A DNA stretch of 64,000 nucleotides from Pseudomonas sp. B21-023 (GTDB lineage: Bacteria > Pseudomonadota > Gammaproteobacteria > Pseudomonadales > Pseudomonadaceae). The translations under genes were made by a program, and so were the position numbers. The notes under the pieces were generated by a model, which saw nothing but the letters and a program-made list of their open reading frames with translations, had not been told where the DNA came from and did no database searches. Where the stretch lies: assembly GCF_024749165.1 (NCBI RefSeq), contig NZ_CP087190.1, positions 2,453,501 to 2,517,500 of the forward strand, in the 5' to 3' direction. Below, one piece after another: positions 8,417 through 18,590 of the stretch. Position 1 is the first letter of the stretch; every line of letters starts with the position of its first letter.

Positions 8417-8803
8417 TCAGTGACGCTGGGCGATCTGGATCAGGTTGCCGCAGGTGTCATCGAAGACCGCCACGGTGACCGGGCCCATGTCGGTGGGTGG
8501 CTGGGTGAATTGCACGTTCGCCTTGCACAGGCGCTCGTATTCGGCATGGATATCGCGCACCCCGAACGAGGTGGCAGGGATGCCGTCCTGCTTGAGCGCC
8601 GCCTTGTAGGCCTTCGCCGCAGGATGGGCATCGGGCTCGAGCAGCAACTCGACGCCATTGGGATCATTGGGGGAGGTGAGGGTGAGCCAGCGGTACTTGC
8701 CCATGGGGATGTCGTGCCTGGGCTCGAAGCCCAGGACATGATGGTAGAAGGCATGGGCCTTGGCCTGGTCGTCGACGAGGATGCTGGTGACTACGATCTT
8801 CAT
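8417..8803 (-). CDS. VOC (glyoxalase/bleomycin-resistance) superfamily protein
   Basis: A 128-residue protein with two beta-alpha-beta-beta-beta modules: MKIVVTSILVDDQAKAHAFY starts the first, and GVRDIHAEYERL with VAVFDDTCGNLIQI forms the second. Metal-binding VOC proteins use His/Glu at matching positions; here E-L-L-L-E and the final D-T-C-G-N-L are visible. The ATG at 8803 has a GGAG about eight bases upstream and gives the family's usual start; an upstream in-frame ATG at 8836 only adds an unrelated stretch. It is a single gene. The substrate is unknown; members include dioxygenases, isomerases and antibiotic-binding proteins. Confidence 0.85.
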   Translation of the reverse strand: MKIVVTSILVDDQAKAHAFYHHVLGFEPRHDIPMGKYRWLTLTSPNDPNGVELLLEPDAHPAAKAYKAALKQDGIPATSFGVRDIHAEYERLCKANVQFTQPPTDMGPVTVAVFDDTCGNLIQIAQRH

Positions 8804-9095
8804 CAGACTAGCTCCGTTGATTCCTCTCTCTAGCAAAGCACATCCCTGGCCATCTGTTGTTCAGGATGTATTCAAACAGTGCGTTTGAAGATGGGGCGGT
8901 GAAATCGAGAGTTCCTGTTCGTTCTAGACGCAGTGCAATTGTCATTGGGTGTTTGTATCGATGCATCTCCGCAAAACCGAATGACCAGCGGACAGACGGC
9001 GCAAATGCCTAATGCGAAAGTGATATCAGATCGCTTGCATGGCTTCAGCGCCGATCTATGCTCAGGACATTCCGTGAGCACAGGAGGCCCGGTCC

Positions 9096-10415
9096 ATGTT
9101 CGAGTACCATCGCAAGTCCGACTTGATCGAGATTCAGCGCAGCCGGCAGGCCTTGGCGGGCATGGAGGCGAAGCTGGCAGCGATCAGCCGTTCCATGGCG
9201 ATGATCGAGTTCGCGCCGGATGGCACGATCCTCGAGGCGAACGAGAACTTCTGCAAGACCATGGGCTACAGCGCCGACGAGATCCGCGGCAAGCACCATC
9301 GGCTGTTCTGCGACCCGGCCTACGCCAAGAGCGCCGAGTACCAGCAGCTCTGGCGCGAACTTGGCGAGGGCAAGGCCATCAGCGGTACGTTCGAGCGCCT
9401 GGACAAGGCGGGCCGCGAGGTGTGGCTGGAGGCCAGCTACATGCCGGTGATCGATGAACGCCAGCAGGTGACCAGCGTGATCAAGGTGGCCTCCGACATC
9501 ACCCGCCACGTGATCGAGGAGCACGAGAGCGAAAGCCTGCTCAAGGCAATCGGCCGTTCCATGGCAGTGATCGAGTTCACCCCGGCCGGCCGCGTGATCA
9601 AGGCCAACCAGAATTTCCTCGATACCATGGGCTATCGCCTTGAGGAGGTGGTGGGGCGCCATCACGGGCTGTTCTGCCTGCCGCACGAGCGCGAGTCGGC
9701 CCAGTACCGCGACTTCTGGGCCTCGCTCAACCGCGGCGAGTACCACTCCCATCGCTTTGAACGGGTCAACAAGCAAGGCCAGACCGTGTACCTCGAGGCG
9801 TCCTACAACCCCATCTTCGACAACAAGGGCCGCCTGTACAAAGTGGTGAAGTTCGCCAGCGACATCACCCGCCAGGTCAGCACCCAGCAGACTGCCGCCG
9901 GCGCTGCCCATGCCAGCTCGGTGCAGACCGACGCCTGCGCGCGCAAGGGGACACAGGTGGTGCAGCAGGCGGTCGAGGTGATCGAGCAGATCTCTTGCGA
10001 ACTCAACGACGCCGCCCGCACCATCGACGCGGTGAGCAAACAGTCCGAGGTGATCGGGCAGATCGTCCTGACCATCCGCGGCATCGCCGACCAGACCAAC
10101 CTGCTGGCGCTCAATGCCGCCATCGAGGCGGCCCGGGCCGGCGAGCATGGCCGTGGCTTCGCCGTGGTCGCCGATGAGGTGCGCAACCTGGCGGCGCGCA
10201 CCAGCAAGGCGACCCTGGAGATCGTCGAAGTGGTGCGGCAGAACCATGACCTGTCGTTGACCGCCGTGGCCAGCATGCAGTCAAGTCTGACCCGTACTGG
10301 CCTGGGTGTGGAACTGGCCAACGAGGCCGGTACGGTGATCATGGAGATCCAGCAGGGTTCGCGGCACGTGGTGGACGCCATCAGCCAGATCAATTCGACC
10401 CTTCAATTGCACTGA
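9096..10415 (+). CDS. Soluble PAS-PAS methyl-accepting chemotaxis protein, BdlA-like
   Basis: A 439-residue transducer without membrane segments. Two PAS domains (about 25-125 and 147-247) share the repeated motif MA(M/V)IEF and the block [12 protein letters not shown]. Each ends in KVASDITR or KFASDITR. The C-terminal half is an MCP signalling hairpin with the invariant tip [17 protein letters not shown] and [12 protein letters not shown]. This architecture is that of P. aeruginosa BdlA, which controls biofilm dispersion, and of Aer-like sensors; cofactor binding (haem or FAD) cannot be judged here. AGGAGG eight bases before the ATG supports the start. The 3' end overlaps the convergent hybrid-kinase gene by 26 bp. 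Confidence 0.88.
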   Translation: MFEYHRKSDLIEIQRSRQALAGMEAKLAAISRSMAMIEFAPDGTILEANENFCKTMGYSADEIRGKHHRLFCDPAYAKSAEYQQLWRELGEGKAISGTFERLDKAGREVWLEASYMPVIDERQQVTSVIKVASDITRHVIEEHESESLLKAIGRSMAVIEFTPAGRVIKANQNFLDTMGYRLEEVVGRHHGLFCLPHERESAQYRDFWASLNRGEYHSHRFERVNKQGQTVYLEASYNPIFDNKGRLYKVVKFASDITRQVSTQQTAAGAAHASSVQTDACARKGTQVVQQAVEVIEQISCELNDAARTIDAVSKQSEVIGQIVLTIRGIADQTNLLALNAAIEAARAGEHGRGFAVVADEVRNLAARTSKATLEIVEVVRQNHDLSLTAVASMQSSLTRTGLGVELANEAGTVIMEIQQGSRHVVDAISQINSTLQLH

Positions 10416-13400
10416 GGCTCTGGCGCAGTTCGAGCTCCAGGGTGTGCAGGCTCGACCGTAACTGGGCGAGCCGTTGCTCAACCGGCTGCCCCAGGGCTAT
10501 GGCCTGCTCCAGCGCTTCGCAATCCTGCCTCACGCCCCTGACCTTGAGCATCCGCGCACCGCCCTTGACTCGATGGACTACCGGGGCGAGGGCTTCGGCT
10601 GGCGGGTTGGCGCCCAGTGCATGCAATGCCTGGAGGTCTTCGGCACTGCTTTGTGCCAGTTGCTCCAGCAGGCGCTTGACCAGCCGATCGTCGTCCTGGG
10701 TGAGGTGACGCAGTTGCGCCAGGTCGAAGCCGCTGGCGCGGGGCGCCTCTGCGGCCCGCGGCAGGCAGGCCTTGAGTGCCTGCAGGCCGATCGGTTTGAA
10801 CAGGCATTCATCCATGCCGTTGTCCAGGCAGCGCTGGCGTTCCTCGGCCTGGGCATTGGCCGTCACGCCGATGATTCGAACCGCGGGCAGGTTTTCTTCG
10901 CGCTCCCGTGCACGAATCTGGCGGGCCAACTCATGGCCGTCCATCACCGGCATGCTGCAGTCGGTGATGACCACATCGAAATGGCCGTCCAGCCAGAGCG
11001 ACAGCGCGGCCATGCCCTGGTCGGCGAGGGTCACCTGGTGACCCAGCGAGCGCAGTTGCTTGTCGAGCAGCAACAGGTTGGCGGGGTAGTCATCCACGAC
11101 CAGGACTTGCAGCGGGCCAGCACCGGCTTCGATCAAGGCCTTGCCGGCAGGCTCGGTGGCAGGAGGCTCGGCGCCTGGCAGGCGCAGATGCACTTCGACC
11201 TGGGTGCCCAGGCCCTCGATGCTGTTCAGGTGCAGCTCGCCCCCCATCAGCTCGCACAGCTCGCGGCTGATCACCAGGCCCAGGCCCGCCCCCTGGCGTG
11301 CCTGCCGGCCATCGACCTGGGAAAAACTGGTGAACAGACGTGCCTGATCGCTACTGCTGATCCCCACGCCGCTGTCCTTGATTTGCAGCCTGACCTCAAG
11401 CAGGCCGGTATCAATCGGGGCGACAGCCAGCGACACGTCGATCCGGCCGTGGTCAGTGAACTTGATCGCGTTGCTCAGCAGGTTTGACAGCACCTGCTTG
11501 AAACGCAGCGGATCGACCAGCAGCCAAGTGGGCGAGGCGGGCAGCAGCGCACCCAGCGCAAGCCCTTTGAGGCGTGCGTTGCCTTCGAAAACCCGCAGGG
11601 TCGCACTGATCAGCTCGACCAGATCGCAAGCTACCGGTTGCAGCGTCATGTGGCCGGACTCGATGCGAGAGATGTCGAGCACATCGCCAATCAGGTCGAG
11701 CAGGCCAATCGCCGAGCCGTGGGCCGCCTCCAGCGCCTGGCTGTCGCTATGGCCGTGCTGGCTGTCCTCCAGTGCCATCTCGAGCAGGCCGATGACTGCG
11801 TTCATCGGTGTGCGGATTTCGTGGCTCATGACTGCCAGGAAGGTGCTTTTCGCCCGGCTGGCCTGCTCGGCATCGTCCTTGGCCTGGCGCAACTGTTCGA
11901 GCAATCCGCGGCTGAGTGCCAGTTGTTCCTGCAGGGCGCGTTGGGCCTCGCTACGCTGGTGGATCAGCTTGCGCAGGTAGGTGTTCCAGAACGCCACGCC
12001 GGCCAGCAGCAGGGCGGCCAGCACCAGTACTTGCAGCGCCAGGGTGCGGTAGTTGCGCCAGGGGCTGTCGCTGACTGCGGTGTTGGTTCGCCATCGATTG
12101 ACCCGTTGCTCCAGCTCGTCGGGTGGGATGCTCAGCAAGGCCTTGTCGAGGATCGCCTGCAATTGCGGCTGCGCGGGGCCTGCGGCGAAGGTCGCCAGGG
12201 CCGGCTCGTCACCGTGCAGGCCGGCAATGCGCAGGCGGTGCTTGAACACCTGGTTGATGAAATAGCTGGCATTGATGTGCGAGCCAAGGGCGACATCGGC
12301 ATCGCCGTTGGCCACGGCCTCCATCAGCTGCAGGGGGTTCTCCACCTCGACGGTCCGCAGGTCGCCGTACTGCCGTTCGAGGCCTTCGCGCAAGGGCGAT
12401 CCCCTCAGCAAGGCCACCCGTAGTCCTCGCAGCGGTTGCTGCGGATCGAGGGGCGCTGCATCCTGGCGGACCACCAGAACCCGCGGGCTGATCATGTAGG
12501 GGCGGGTGTAGCGCAGGCGTTGGGCGCGGTGCTCGCCGTAACCGATGGCGCCGATCATGTCCGCCTTGCCCTGGGCGACCTGCTCGATCATGTCCTCGAA
12601 CGACTCCGACTCGACCACCTTGAAACGCAGGCCGGTGCTCAGGCCGATACGCTCCAGCAGGTTCAGGGCGATACCCCGTGGTTGCTGCTGGGCGTCGGTG
12701 AAGCTCAGGGGCGCCAGGGTGGTGTTGATCATCACCGTGATCTGCCGGTGTTGCGCGATCCAGTCGCGCTCCTCCTGGGTCAGGGCATCGAGGCGACGGT
12801 CAAGCAGCAGGCTGGTGCCGCCGCCAGCCCAGCGGCGCAGGATGTTCAGCCGTTCGCTGTCGGCGATGCGCCCCAGGGCCAGGTCGACCAGTTGCAGCAG
12901 GCGCTGGTTGTCCTGGGTCAGGGCAAAGGCGAAGCTGCTGGCCGGGGCCTTGACGAAATGATCGACCTTGACCGTTTCCTGGAAACCTTTGGCAATTGCA
13001 TAGTCGGTACTGATGGCGTCACCCAGGTAGGCGTCGGCCTCACCTAGGGCCACGGCGGCGACCCCTGCGAGGGTCGAGCGATAGAGGTTCAGCTGGACGC
13101 CGGGATAGAGGCGTCGCACCGCCTGCATGGGCAGGTAATGATCCACCATGGCCAGGCGCAGGCCGGCCAGGTCGTCACCGTCGCGCAGGGGCTGGTCCTT
13201 GCGCGATACGATGACTGGCAGGTCATCGGCATAGGGCAGGCTGAGAGCCAGTTGTGCATCGTTGGCCTCGAAAGCGTTGGAACTGCCCAGCAGATCGATT
13301 TCGCCAGCGCGCAGCGCATCCAGGGCCTGCTCGCGGCTTGGATAGCGACGCACTTTGACCGGCACGCCCAACTGCTCGCTGATCAGGCCGGCGTAGTCCG

Positions 13401-13647
13401 CGCTCAGGCCCTCGTAGTCGGACTGGCTGTTGTTGATGTCGAAGGGGGGATAGTCGGGGCGCGAGCTGCCCAGCACCAGGCCTCCGCGCTCAGCAAGCCA
13501 CTGTCGGTCGGTTGCCGCCAGCGTCAAGGGAGGCGCCGCGCTCAGGGCGCGGGCCAGCAGGTGGCGAGTTTCGCTGTGCGGCTCACCCTGTACGGGCAAA
13601 GACGTCAGCGTGGCCAGCAGCAGGCACAGCAGGGCGCCCTTGATCAT
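10390..13647 (-). CDS. Hybrid sensor kinase with two periplasmic solute-binding domains (EvgS/RocS-like)
   Basis: A 1085-residue multi-domain kinase. Order: signal or anchor segment (1-21); two type-3 solute-binding domains (about 53-275 and 300-520); TM at about 537-555; coiled coil; HisKA with H609 in [10 protein letters not shown]; ATPase with NLLSNAIKF and GAGLGLVIS; receiver with D896 in [13 protein letters not shown]; and an HPt domain with H1025 in [11 protein letters not shown]. Phosphate would pass H609 to D896 to H1025 and then to the LuxR-type regulator encoded three bases upstream. EvgS/BvgS and the Pseudomonas RocS kinases, which act on fimbriae and biofilm, share this layout. 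The ligand is unknown; small amino acids or organic acids are typical of the domain. Confidence 0.92.
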   Translation of the reverse strand: MIKGALLCLLLATLTSLPVQGEPHSETRHLLARALSAAPPLTLAATDRQWLAERGGLVLGSSRPDYPPFDINNSQSDYEGLSADYAGLISEQLGVPVKVRRYPSREQALDALRAGEIDLLGSSNAFEANDAQLALSLPYADDLPVIVSRKDQPLRDGDDLAGLRLAMVDHYLPMQAVRRLYPGVQLNLYRSTLAGVAAVALGEADAYLGDAISTDYAIAKGFQETVKVDHFVKAPASSFAFALTQDNQRLLQLVDLALGRIADSERLNILRRWAGGGTSLLLDRRLDALTQEERDWIAQHRQITVMINTTLAPLSFTDAQQQPRGIALNLLERIGLSTGLRFKVVESESFEDMIEQVAQGKADMIGAIGYGEHRAQRLRYTRPYMISPRVLVVRQDAAPLDPQQPLRGLRVALLRGSPLREGLERQYGDLRTVEVENPLQLMEAVANGDADVALGSHINASYFINQVFKHRLRIAGLHGDEPALATFAAGPAQPQLQAILDKALLSIPPDELEQRVNRWRTNTAVSDSPWRNYRTLALQVLVLAALLLAGVAFWNTYLRKLIHQRSEAQRALQEQLALSRGLLEQLRQAKDDAEQASRAKSTFLAVMSHEIRTPMNAVIGLLEMALEDSQHGHSDSQALEAAHGSAIGLLDLIGDVLDISRIESGHMTLQPVACDLVELISATLRVFEGNARLKGLALGALLPASPTWLLVDPLRFKQVLSNLLSNAIKFTDHGRIDVSLAVAPIDTGLLEVRLQIKDSGVGISSSDQARLFTSFSQVDGRQARQGAGLGLVISRELCELMGGELHLNSIEGLGTQVEVHLRLPGAEPPATEPAGKALIEAGAGPLQVLVVDDYPANLLLLDKQLRSLGHQVTLADQGMAALSLWLDGHFDVVITDCSMPVMDGHELARQIRAREREENLPAVRIIGVTANAQAEERQRCLDNGMDECLFKPIGLQALKACLPRAAEAPRASGFDLAQLRHLTQDDDRLVKRLLEQLAQSSAEDLQALHALGANPPAEALAPVVHRVKGGARMLKVRGVRQDCEALEQAIALGQPVEQRLAQLRSSLHTLELELRQSLSAIEGSN

Positions 13648-13650
13648 GAT

Positions 13651-14265
13651 TCAGGCCACGTTGTTGCGTTTGGCCAGGTCGACCATTTCCACCAGTGACT
13701 CGACCTTGAGCTTTTCCATGATCCGGCCGCGGTAGGTGCTGATGGTCTTGGCGCTGAGGTTCATCTGCTCGCCGATCAGTTTGTTGCTCTGGCCGGCGCT
13801 GAGCCGGCGCAGCACTTCCATTTCACGGTTGGAAAGCAGTGCCAGGCGCTCGGTCTCGCTTTCCAGGGTATTGCTGTTGACCGCCATCTGCGGAAAGGTC
13901 GAGTAACCCTTGACCAGGGCTTTGAGGGCGAAGACCAGGGCATCGAGGTCCTCGTCCTTGTTGACGAAGGCTGAGATGCCGGCGTCCATGCAGCGGCGCA
14001 CGTAGAGGTCGGCGGGCTGGCCGGTCAGGGCCATGATCCGTGGGGGCGGGTCGATCAGCTTGAGGCGCTTGATCACTTCCATGCCGTCGAGGTCCGGCAG
14101 GCCGATGTCGAGGATAACCACATCGGCCCTGGTCTGCTCGGCCAGGCGGGCAGCCTCTTTGCCTTTGCCGGTTTCACCCACGACGGTAAAGCGTTCGCGT
14201 TCAAGCAGCATGCGTACGGCGAGTCGCACAATGTGGTGGTCATCGACCAACAGCACGGATGTCAT
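13651..14265 (-). CDS. LuxR/NarL-family response regulator (EvgA/RocA-like)
   Basis: A 204-residue regulator. The receiver domain has D8/D9 (LLVDDHH) and the phospho-acceptor in VVILDIGLPDLDGMEV (about D54). The C-terminal LuxR helix-turn-helix is LSNREMEVLRRLSAGQSNKLIGEQMNLSAKTISTY. AGGAG eight bases upstream supports the ATG at 14265. The hybrid kinase starts three bases after its stop, so the two are cotranscribed cognates. Targets are not visible. RocA/EvgA relatives control fimbriae, efflux or acid resistance. Confidence 0.92.
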   Translation of the reverse strand: MTSVLLVDDHHIVRLAVRMLLERERFTVVGETGKGKEAARLAEQTRADVVILDIGLPDLDGMEVIKRLKLIDPPPRIMALTGQPADLYVRRCMDAGISAFVNKDEDLDALVFALKALVKGYSTFPQMAVNSNTLESETERLALLSNREMEVLRRLSAGQSNKLIGEQMNLSAKTISTYRGRIMEKLKVESLVEMVDLAKRNNVA

Positions 14266-14451
14266 TCAGGTCACTCCTGTCAAAGTGCAGCCCGCTTCCT
14301 GCGTTGCATTTCAGGCGCGGGCCGCGGACTTGCTGGGCAGCGCGCACCTTACGGACATTCAGGACCCTTGGTAATAGGCGAGTATAGGTGTGTTGAAAAT
14401 CCCGCACCAAGCTGTAGAAAATTCCTACAAACAAGGTTTGGGTACAAGCGC

Positions 14452-14694
14452 TCAGCCGCAGGGGGCGTGCGGCTTGAGCACTCGCTGGGTGGAGGCGGGG
14501 TTGTTGCCCAGTACCTTGCCCACACGAGTGGGGCGCATCACCAGTTGGCCGCCGCAGTTCGGGCAGCGGTCATGGAAATGCCGCTCGTTACAGGCACGAC
14601 AGAAGGTGCACTCGAACGAACAGATCAGCGCATCCGGACTTTCGGGAGGGAGGTCGGTGTCACAGCATTCGCAGTTGGGGCGCAGGTCGAGCAT
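14452..14694 (-). CDS. DUF1272 small zinc-binding protein
   Basis: About 80 residues rich in paired cysteines: CECCD, CSFECTFCRAC and CPNCGG, with HFHD between. This pattern matches DUF1272, small cytoplasmic proteins expected to bind two zinc ions. The start MLDLRPNCE at 14694 is preferred over an ATG five codons upstream because family members begin this way. It lies downstream of cobM on the same strand, with about 64 bases between, so it may ride on the cobalamin operon. No function is established. Confidence 0.75.
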   Translation of the reverse strand: MLDLRPNCECCDTDLPPESPDALICSFECTFCRACNERHFHDRCPNCGGQLVMRPTRVGKVLGNNPASTQRVLKPHAPCG

Positions 14695-14758
14695 GGGCAG
14701 GGTTTCCATCCAGTTGGAAGGCCCAGTGTGCGCCGCCCACGCTCACTCGGCAATCGCT

Positions 14759-15511
14759 TCACGGGCCGGGGCGGTAGAGATGGGCGTGACCGGCGCGGTA
14801 CAGGGCCGAGTCGGCGAACGGGGCATCGCCCAGGACATGACCGACGAGGATCAGCGCGGTACGCCGGAAGCCCTTGGCTGCCAGGCGCTCGACGATGTCC
14901 GCCAGGGTGCCCTTGACCCAATCCTGGTCTGGCCAGGTGGCACGATGGACCACGGCAATGGGGCAGTCGGCGCCATAGTGGGGCAGCAGTTGCTCGACGA
15001 TACGCGGCAGGTGGCGTACACCCAGGTGGATGGCCAGGGTGCTGCCATGGCGGGCCAGATCGGCCAGCTGTTCACCGGCCGGCATCGGCGAGTTGTCGCC
15101 GTAGCGGGTGAGGATCACCGTCTGCGCCACGTCCGGCAGTGTCAGCTCGCAACCCAGCAGCGCGGCGCTGGCGGCAGTGGCGGTGACTCCGGGGATGATC
15201 TGGTAATCGATGCCCGACTCACGCAGGTGGCGGATCTGTTCGCCGATGGCGCCGTACAGGCTAGGGTCGCCGCTGTGCACGCGAGCCACGTCCTGGCCGT
15301 TGGCATGGGCCTGGCGCATGGCCTCGATGATCTGCTCCAGGTGCAGCTCGGCGCTGTTGATGACGGTGTGCGCCTGATGCCCCTCGAGCACTGCAGCTGG
15401 AACCAGCGAGCCTGCGTAGATGATTACCGGGCACTGACGGACAAGGCGCTGGCCCTTGACCGTGATCAGCTCGGGATCGCCGGGGCCGGCACCGATGAAA
15501 TAGACCGTCAT
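14759..15511 (-). CDS. cobM: Precorrin-4 C11-methyltransferase
   Basis: A 250-residue SAM-dependent tetrapyrrole methylase of the aerobic cobalamin pathway, which converts precorrin-4 to precorrin-5. Family motifs are the N-terminal FIGAGPGDPELITVKG, ARVHSGDPSLYGAIGEQ and the central IPGVTATAASAALLGCELTLPD. The ATG at 15511 begins the conserved sequence; longer in-frame extensions run into cobE. It is the last pathway gene of the riboswitch-led operon cbtB-cbtA-cobE-cobM, 28 bases after cobE. Confidence 0.93.
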   Translation of the reverse strand: MTVYFIGAGPGDPELITVKGQRLVRQCPVIIYAGSLVPAAVLEGHQAHTVINSAELHLEQIIEAMRQAHANGQDVARVHSGDPSLYGAIGEQIRHLRESGIDYQIIPGVTATAASAALLGCELTLPDVAQTVILTRYGDNSPMPAGEQLADLARHGSTLAIHLGVRHLPRIVEQLLPHYGADCPIAVVHRATWPDQDWVKGTLADIVERLAAKGFRRTALILVGHVLGDAPFADSALYRAGHAHLYRPGP

Positions 15512-15539
15512 GGAGGTTCCTTGCAGGTAAAGAGGCGGA

Positions 15540-15950
15540 TTATCCGCCGATGGCCAGGGCCAGGGTAGCGCCGCCGAGCCCTTGCCTTGGCACATGCAGG
15601 CGCGGCGCAACGCCGGTGCGGCCGGCCAGGGCCAGGGCTGCGCTTTCGGCGACGCCCCAGCAGCCAGTCTGGGCGTACACCGTTGTCGAGCGCTGACTGA
15701 GCAGCGCTTCGAAGGTCGACAAGTGGCTGCTGTCGAAGCAGATGAACGGCAGCCCGAGCCGCTCGGCCAGTGCCAGCAGGCCGGGCTCGCGCGCCTTGGG
15801 TTCGATGCTGGCGATTGCCTTCAGCGCCGACAGGGGCAGGGCGTGGTTGGTCAGGGTCTGGCGCAGCAGCACCGCGAGCGTTTCGACCGGACAGCCACGG
15901 CGGCAACCAAAGCCGGCATACAACGCCGGCTGGGGAACAAGGTCGCGCAT
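15540..15950 (-). CDS. cobE: Cobalamin biosynthesis protein CobE (CbiG C-terminal-like)
   Basis: About 136 residues with the hallmark GFGCRRGCP near the N terminus, and ASIEPKAREPGLLALAERLGLP and GVAESAALALAG further on. This matches CobE, the aerobic-pathway counterpart of the CbiG C-terminal domain; its exact role is still unclear, though it binds corrin intermediates. The ATG at 15950 overlaps the cbtA stop as ATGA, which decides the start. It sits between cobalt uptake and cobM in the same operon. Confidence 0.9.
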   Translation of the reverse strand: MRDLVPQPALYAGFGCRRGCPVETLAVLLRQTLTNHALPLSALKAIASIEPKAREPGLLALAERLGLPFICFDSSHLSTFEALLSQRSTTVYAQTGCWGVAESAALALAGRTGVAPRLHVPRQGLGGATLALAIGG

Positions 15951-16639
15951 CAGTGCTGGCTGGAGCGGCGGAACAACCAGGCGCTGAGCAGGCCCAGGGC
16001 CAACCAGAACGCGGCGTTGGTCAGCCACGAAGCGATCTTGAACTGGGTCTCCAGCGCCTCGGGGGCCAGGCTTTCATGAACCGCTGGCTGTGGCGCGCCG
16101 ATCAGGTGCGGGATCACCAGCAGGGCGACGCCGAGCACCTTGAACAGCCAGTGCTGGGCGAACACCAGCAACGCCAGGCCGGCGGCGGTGGCGGCGGCGG
16201 TGCCGATCCACCAGGTCTGGCGCTGGCCGAGGTCGGCGGCGGCGGTGCCAGGCAGTTCCGGTGGCAGGCCCAGGGTCGGCGCCAGGCAGAACACGGCGAA
16301 GCCCGCCAGGCCCCACAGTGCGCCGGTGGCCACGCGGCCCGGGGCGCGCAGGCTGTACAGCGCGGCGAGGATCAGGGCGAAGCCGACGGCGACCACGAGG
16401 TTGCCGCCCGTGGTGGACAGGATACGTTGCCAGCCATCTTCGGGTGCCCAGGCCTCGGCGCTGTGCTCATGGGGCGCGGCGGCCTCGCCATGTTCATGAT
16501 GTTCGGCGGCGGGGGGGGCGGTTTCATAGGTTTCCGCCTGGAGAATCAGCGGGGCGACCCAGAAGCTTTGCAGCAGGGTCAGCAGCAGGGCGGCGAGCAG
16601 GCCGCTGAAACCCGCGGTACGGGCGATGCGCGTGATCAT
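15950..16639 (-). CDS. cbtA: Cobalt transporter subunit CbtA
   Basis: A 229-residue inner-membrane protein with about five hydrophobic segments. A His-rich periplasmic loop (EHHEHGEAAAPHEHSAEAW, about 46-65) probably gathers cobalt. It matches CbtA, a predicted vitamin B12-regulated cobalt permease that works with CbtB. cbtB ends ten bases upstream, and the stop overlaps cobE. The cobalamin riboswitch ahead of cbtB would shut the operon down when B12 is sufficient. Confidence 0.9.
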   Translation of the reverse strand: MITRIARTAGFSGLLAALLLTLLQSFWVAPLILQAETYETAPPAAEHHEHGEAAAPHEHSAEAWAPEDGWQRILSTTGGNLVVAVGFALILAALYSLRAPGRVATGALWGLAGFAVFCLAPTLGLPPELPGTAAADLGQRQTWWIGTAAATAAGLALLVFAQHWLFKVLGVALLVIPHLIGAPQPAVHESLAPEALETQFKIASWLTNAAFWLALGLLSAWLFRRSSQH

Positions 16640-16649
16640 GCGGGTGTAC

Positions 16650-16835
16650 TCAGTGGCAAGGGAAGGCGGCGCTGTGGCGGGTGTCGTGGGCGGCGTTGTG
16701 CACCGCCTCGATGTGCGAGAAACCGGCGAAGTACACCAGGCACAGGCCCAGCAGGCTGGCGCCGACCGCGACGATCAGGCGCTGGCTGAGACTGACGGGG
16801 GTGGCGATACTGGGTTTGGCGTGGGTGATGGGCAT
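16650..16835 (-). CDS. cbtB: Cobalt transporter subunit CbtB
   Basis: A 61-residue protein with one transmembrane helix (about 20-42) and a C-terminal histidine cluster (HNAAHDTRHSAAFPCH). This is the standard form of CbtB, the small partner of CbtA in cobalt uptake. GAGG stands a few bases before the ATG. It is the first gene of the riboswitch-controlled operon. Confidence 0.9.
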   Translation of the reverse strand: MPITHAKPSIATPVSLSQRLIVAVGASLLGLCLVYFAGFSHIEAVHNAAHDTRHSAAFPCH

Positions 16836-16944
16836 GACGCGTTCCTCTGCTGCTTTTGTTGTGGCAACGGGCAGGCGCGACGCCCCCGGGCACGGCTGGC
16901 CCAGGTGATACGACAGCGCCCGCCCACCGCGGGGTGTTCTGCAA

Positions 16945-17150
16945 GCATGTCAGGCCGGTCTCCGGGCTGGCGAGGTGGAGCGGGGCTCCATCGATCAAGC
17001 GCCACCTTCCCATGCCGCACGATGGGCACAGTGGTCTGGACGCTTCTCTCGCTTACCGTTGCGGGGGCAGCACCGGCCTTGTCGCCCTCTTCAAGGAGGC
17101 GCGACGCACCGGTTTCCCGTTTCACCCCCGTTGGGGGCACCTGAACGCAA
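16945..17150 (-). promoter_or_regulatory. Cobalamin riboswitch upstream of cbtB
   Basis: On the minus strand, in order: GTGAAACGGGAA with CCGGTG, the conserved core GCTGCCCCCGCAACGGTAAG, CCACTGTGC, and the closing GCCCGGAGACCGGCCTGACA. These are the conserved blocks of an AdoCbl-type aptamer with the B12 box. Edges are approximate. About 100 bases separate it from the cbtB ATG, room for an expression platform that I did not fold. Confidence 0.92.
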
Positions 17151-17224
17151 TGCGCTAGCAAATCACGGGGCCGGGCCTGCGTCAATCGCCGCGGCGGTTG
17201 ACCGCCAGGCAGGCACTGCGTAGC

Positions 17225-17415
17225 CTTGCCGGTTCGAGGTTCCCGGGCGCTGGCCCGGGCTAAGACGGGAACGCGGTACAAGCCGCGGCTGCCCCCGCAA
17301 CTGTAGGCACTGATGACGGATCGGCACAGCCACTGCGCACGCGCGGGAAGGCGCCATCCCACTGGCTTTGACGGCCGGCGGTGCAAGCCAGGAGACCTGC
17401 CTCGCAACGTTTTCG
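17225..17415 (+). promoter_or_regulatory. Cobalamin riboswitch upstream of cobW
   Basis: On the plus strand: GGTTCCCGGG and GACGGGAACGCGGT, the core GCTGCCCCCGCAACTGT, the B12-box segment CAGCCACTGCGC, and AAGCCAGGAGACCTGCCTCGCA split around the last helix. It lies back to back with the riboswitch of cbtB. The cobW ATG is about 105 bases downstream. It should repress cobW-cobN-chelatase expression when cobalamin is plentiful. Confidence 0.93.
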
Positions 17416-17519
17416 ACTTTCAACCGGGCGGGGTGATCCGGTGGCGAACCCGCCAGGCCGACACGGGCCGTGGCTGTCGTCCTGCATGCCCGCGCCATTG
17501 CTGCCAAGGGCATCGCGAC

Positions 17520-18587
17520 ATGAAAACACTGGCCAAGCTTCCCGTCACCATCGTTACCGGCTTCCTCGGCTCGGGCAAGACCACCTTGCTGCGCCATATG
17601 CTCGACAACGCCCAGGGCCGCCGCATCGCGGTGATCGTCAACGAGTTCGGCGAGCTTGGCATCGATGGCGAGATCCTCAAGCAGTGCAGCATCGGCTGCT
17701 CCGAGGAAGAGGCCAACGGCCGCGTCTACGAGCTGGCCAATGGCTGCCTGTGCTGCACCGTGCAGGAGGAGTTCTTCCCGGTGATGCGCGAGCTGGTGGC
17801 GCGCCGCGGCGACCTCGACCATATCCTTATCGAAACCAGCGGCCTGGCCTTGCCCAAGCCGCTGGTACAGGCCTTCCAGTGGCCGGAAATCCGCAACGCC
17901 TGCACGGTCGACGCGGTGATCACCGTGGTCGACAGCCCGGCCGTGGCCGCCGGCACCTTTGCCGCCTACCCGGACCAGGTCGACGCCCAGCGCAAGCTCG
18001 ACCCTAATCTCGACCATGAGTCGCCGCTGCACGAACTGTTCGCCGACCAACTGGCCAGCGCCGACCTGGTGGTACTGAACAAGGCCGACCTGATCGATGC
18101 CGAGGGCCTGGCCAAGGTCCGTGCCGAAGTGGCCGAGGAACTGCCGCCGGCGGTCAAGGTGATCGAGGCAAGCAGTGGTCGTCTGCCGCTGGAGGTGCTG
18201 CTGGGCGTGGGCGCCGAGTCCGAGGCGCATATCGACGGCCGCCGCACCCACCACGACAGCCATCACGACGGCGATGACCATGACGACCATGACCACGACG
18301 CCTTCGACTCGATCTCCATCGACCTGCCCGAGGCTGACGAAAGCCTGTTGCTCGATGCCTTGACGCAACTGGTCACCGAGTTCGGCATCCTGCGCGCCAA
18401 GGGTTTCGCCGCCATTCCCGGCAAGCCGATGCGCCTGCTGATCCAGGGCGTGGGCACCCGTTTCGACAAGCATTTCGACCGTGCATGGCGCAGCGAGGAG
18501 CCACGGATCACCCGCCTGGTGCTGATCGGCCAGGACCTGGACGCGACCCAGCTGGAAGCGCGCCTGCGCCAGGCCCTGGGCGCCTGA
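17520..18587 (+). CDS. cobW: CobW GTPase metallochaperone
   Basis: A 355-residue COG0523-family GTPase thought to supply cobalt to the CobN-type chelatase. Visible: Walker A GFLGSGKTT, the metal-site motif GCLCCTV, and NKADL for guanine binding. A His/Asp-rich segment (HHDSHHDGDDHDDHDHD, about 240-260) is typical of metal-handling members, and a C-terminal CobW_C domain follows. The ATG at 17520 was chosen because the conserved sequence starts there; the frame extends upstream into the riboswitch. cobN follows after three bases. Confidence 0.95.
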   Translation: MKTLAKLPVTIVTGFLGSGKTTLLRHMLDNAQGRRIAVIVNEFGELGIDGEILKQCSIGCSEEEANGRVYELANGCLCCTVQEEFFPVMRELVARRGDLDHILIETSGLALPKPLVQAFQWPEIRNACTVDAVITVVDSPAVAAGTFAAYPDQVDAQRKLDPNLDHESPLHELFADQLASADLVVLNKADLIDAEGLAKVRAEVAEELPPAVKVIEASSGRLPLEVLLGVGAESEAHIDGRRTHHDSHHDGDDHDDHDHDAFDSISIDLPEADESLLLDALTQLVTEFGILRAKGFAAIPGKPMRLLIQGVGTRFDKHFDRAWRSEEPRITRLVLIGQDLDATQLEARLRQALGA

Positions 18588-18590
18588 CCC

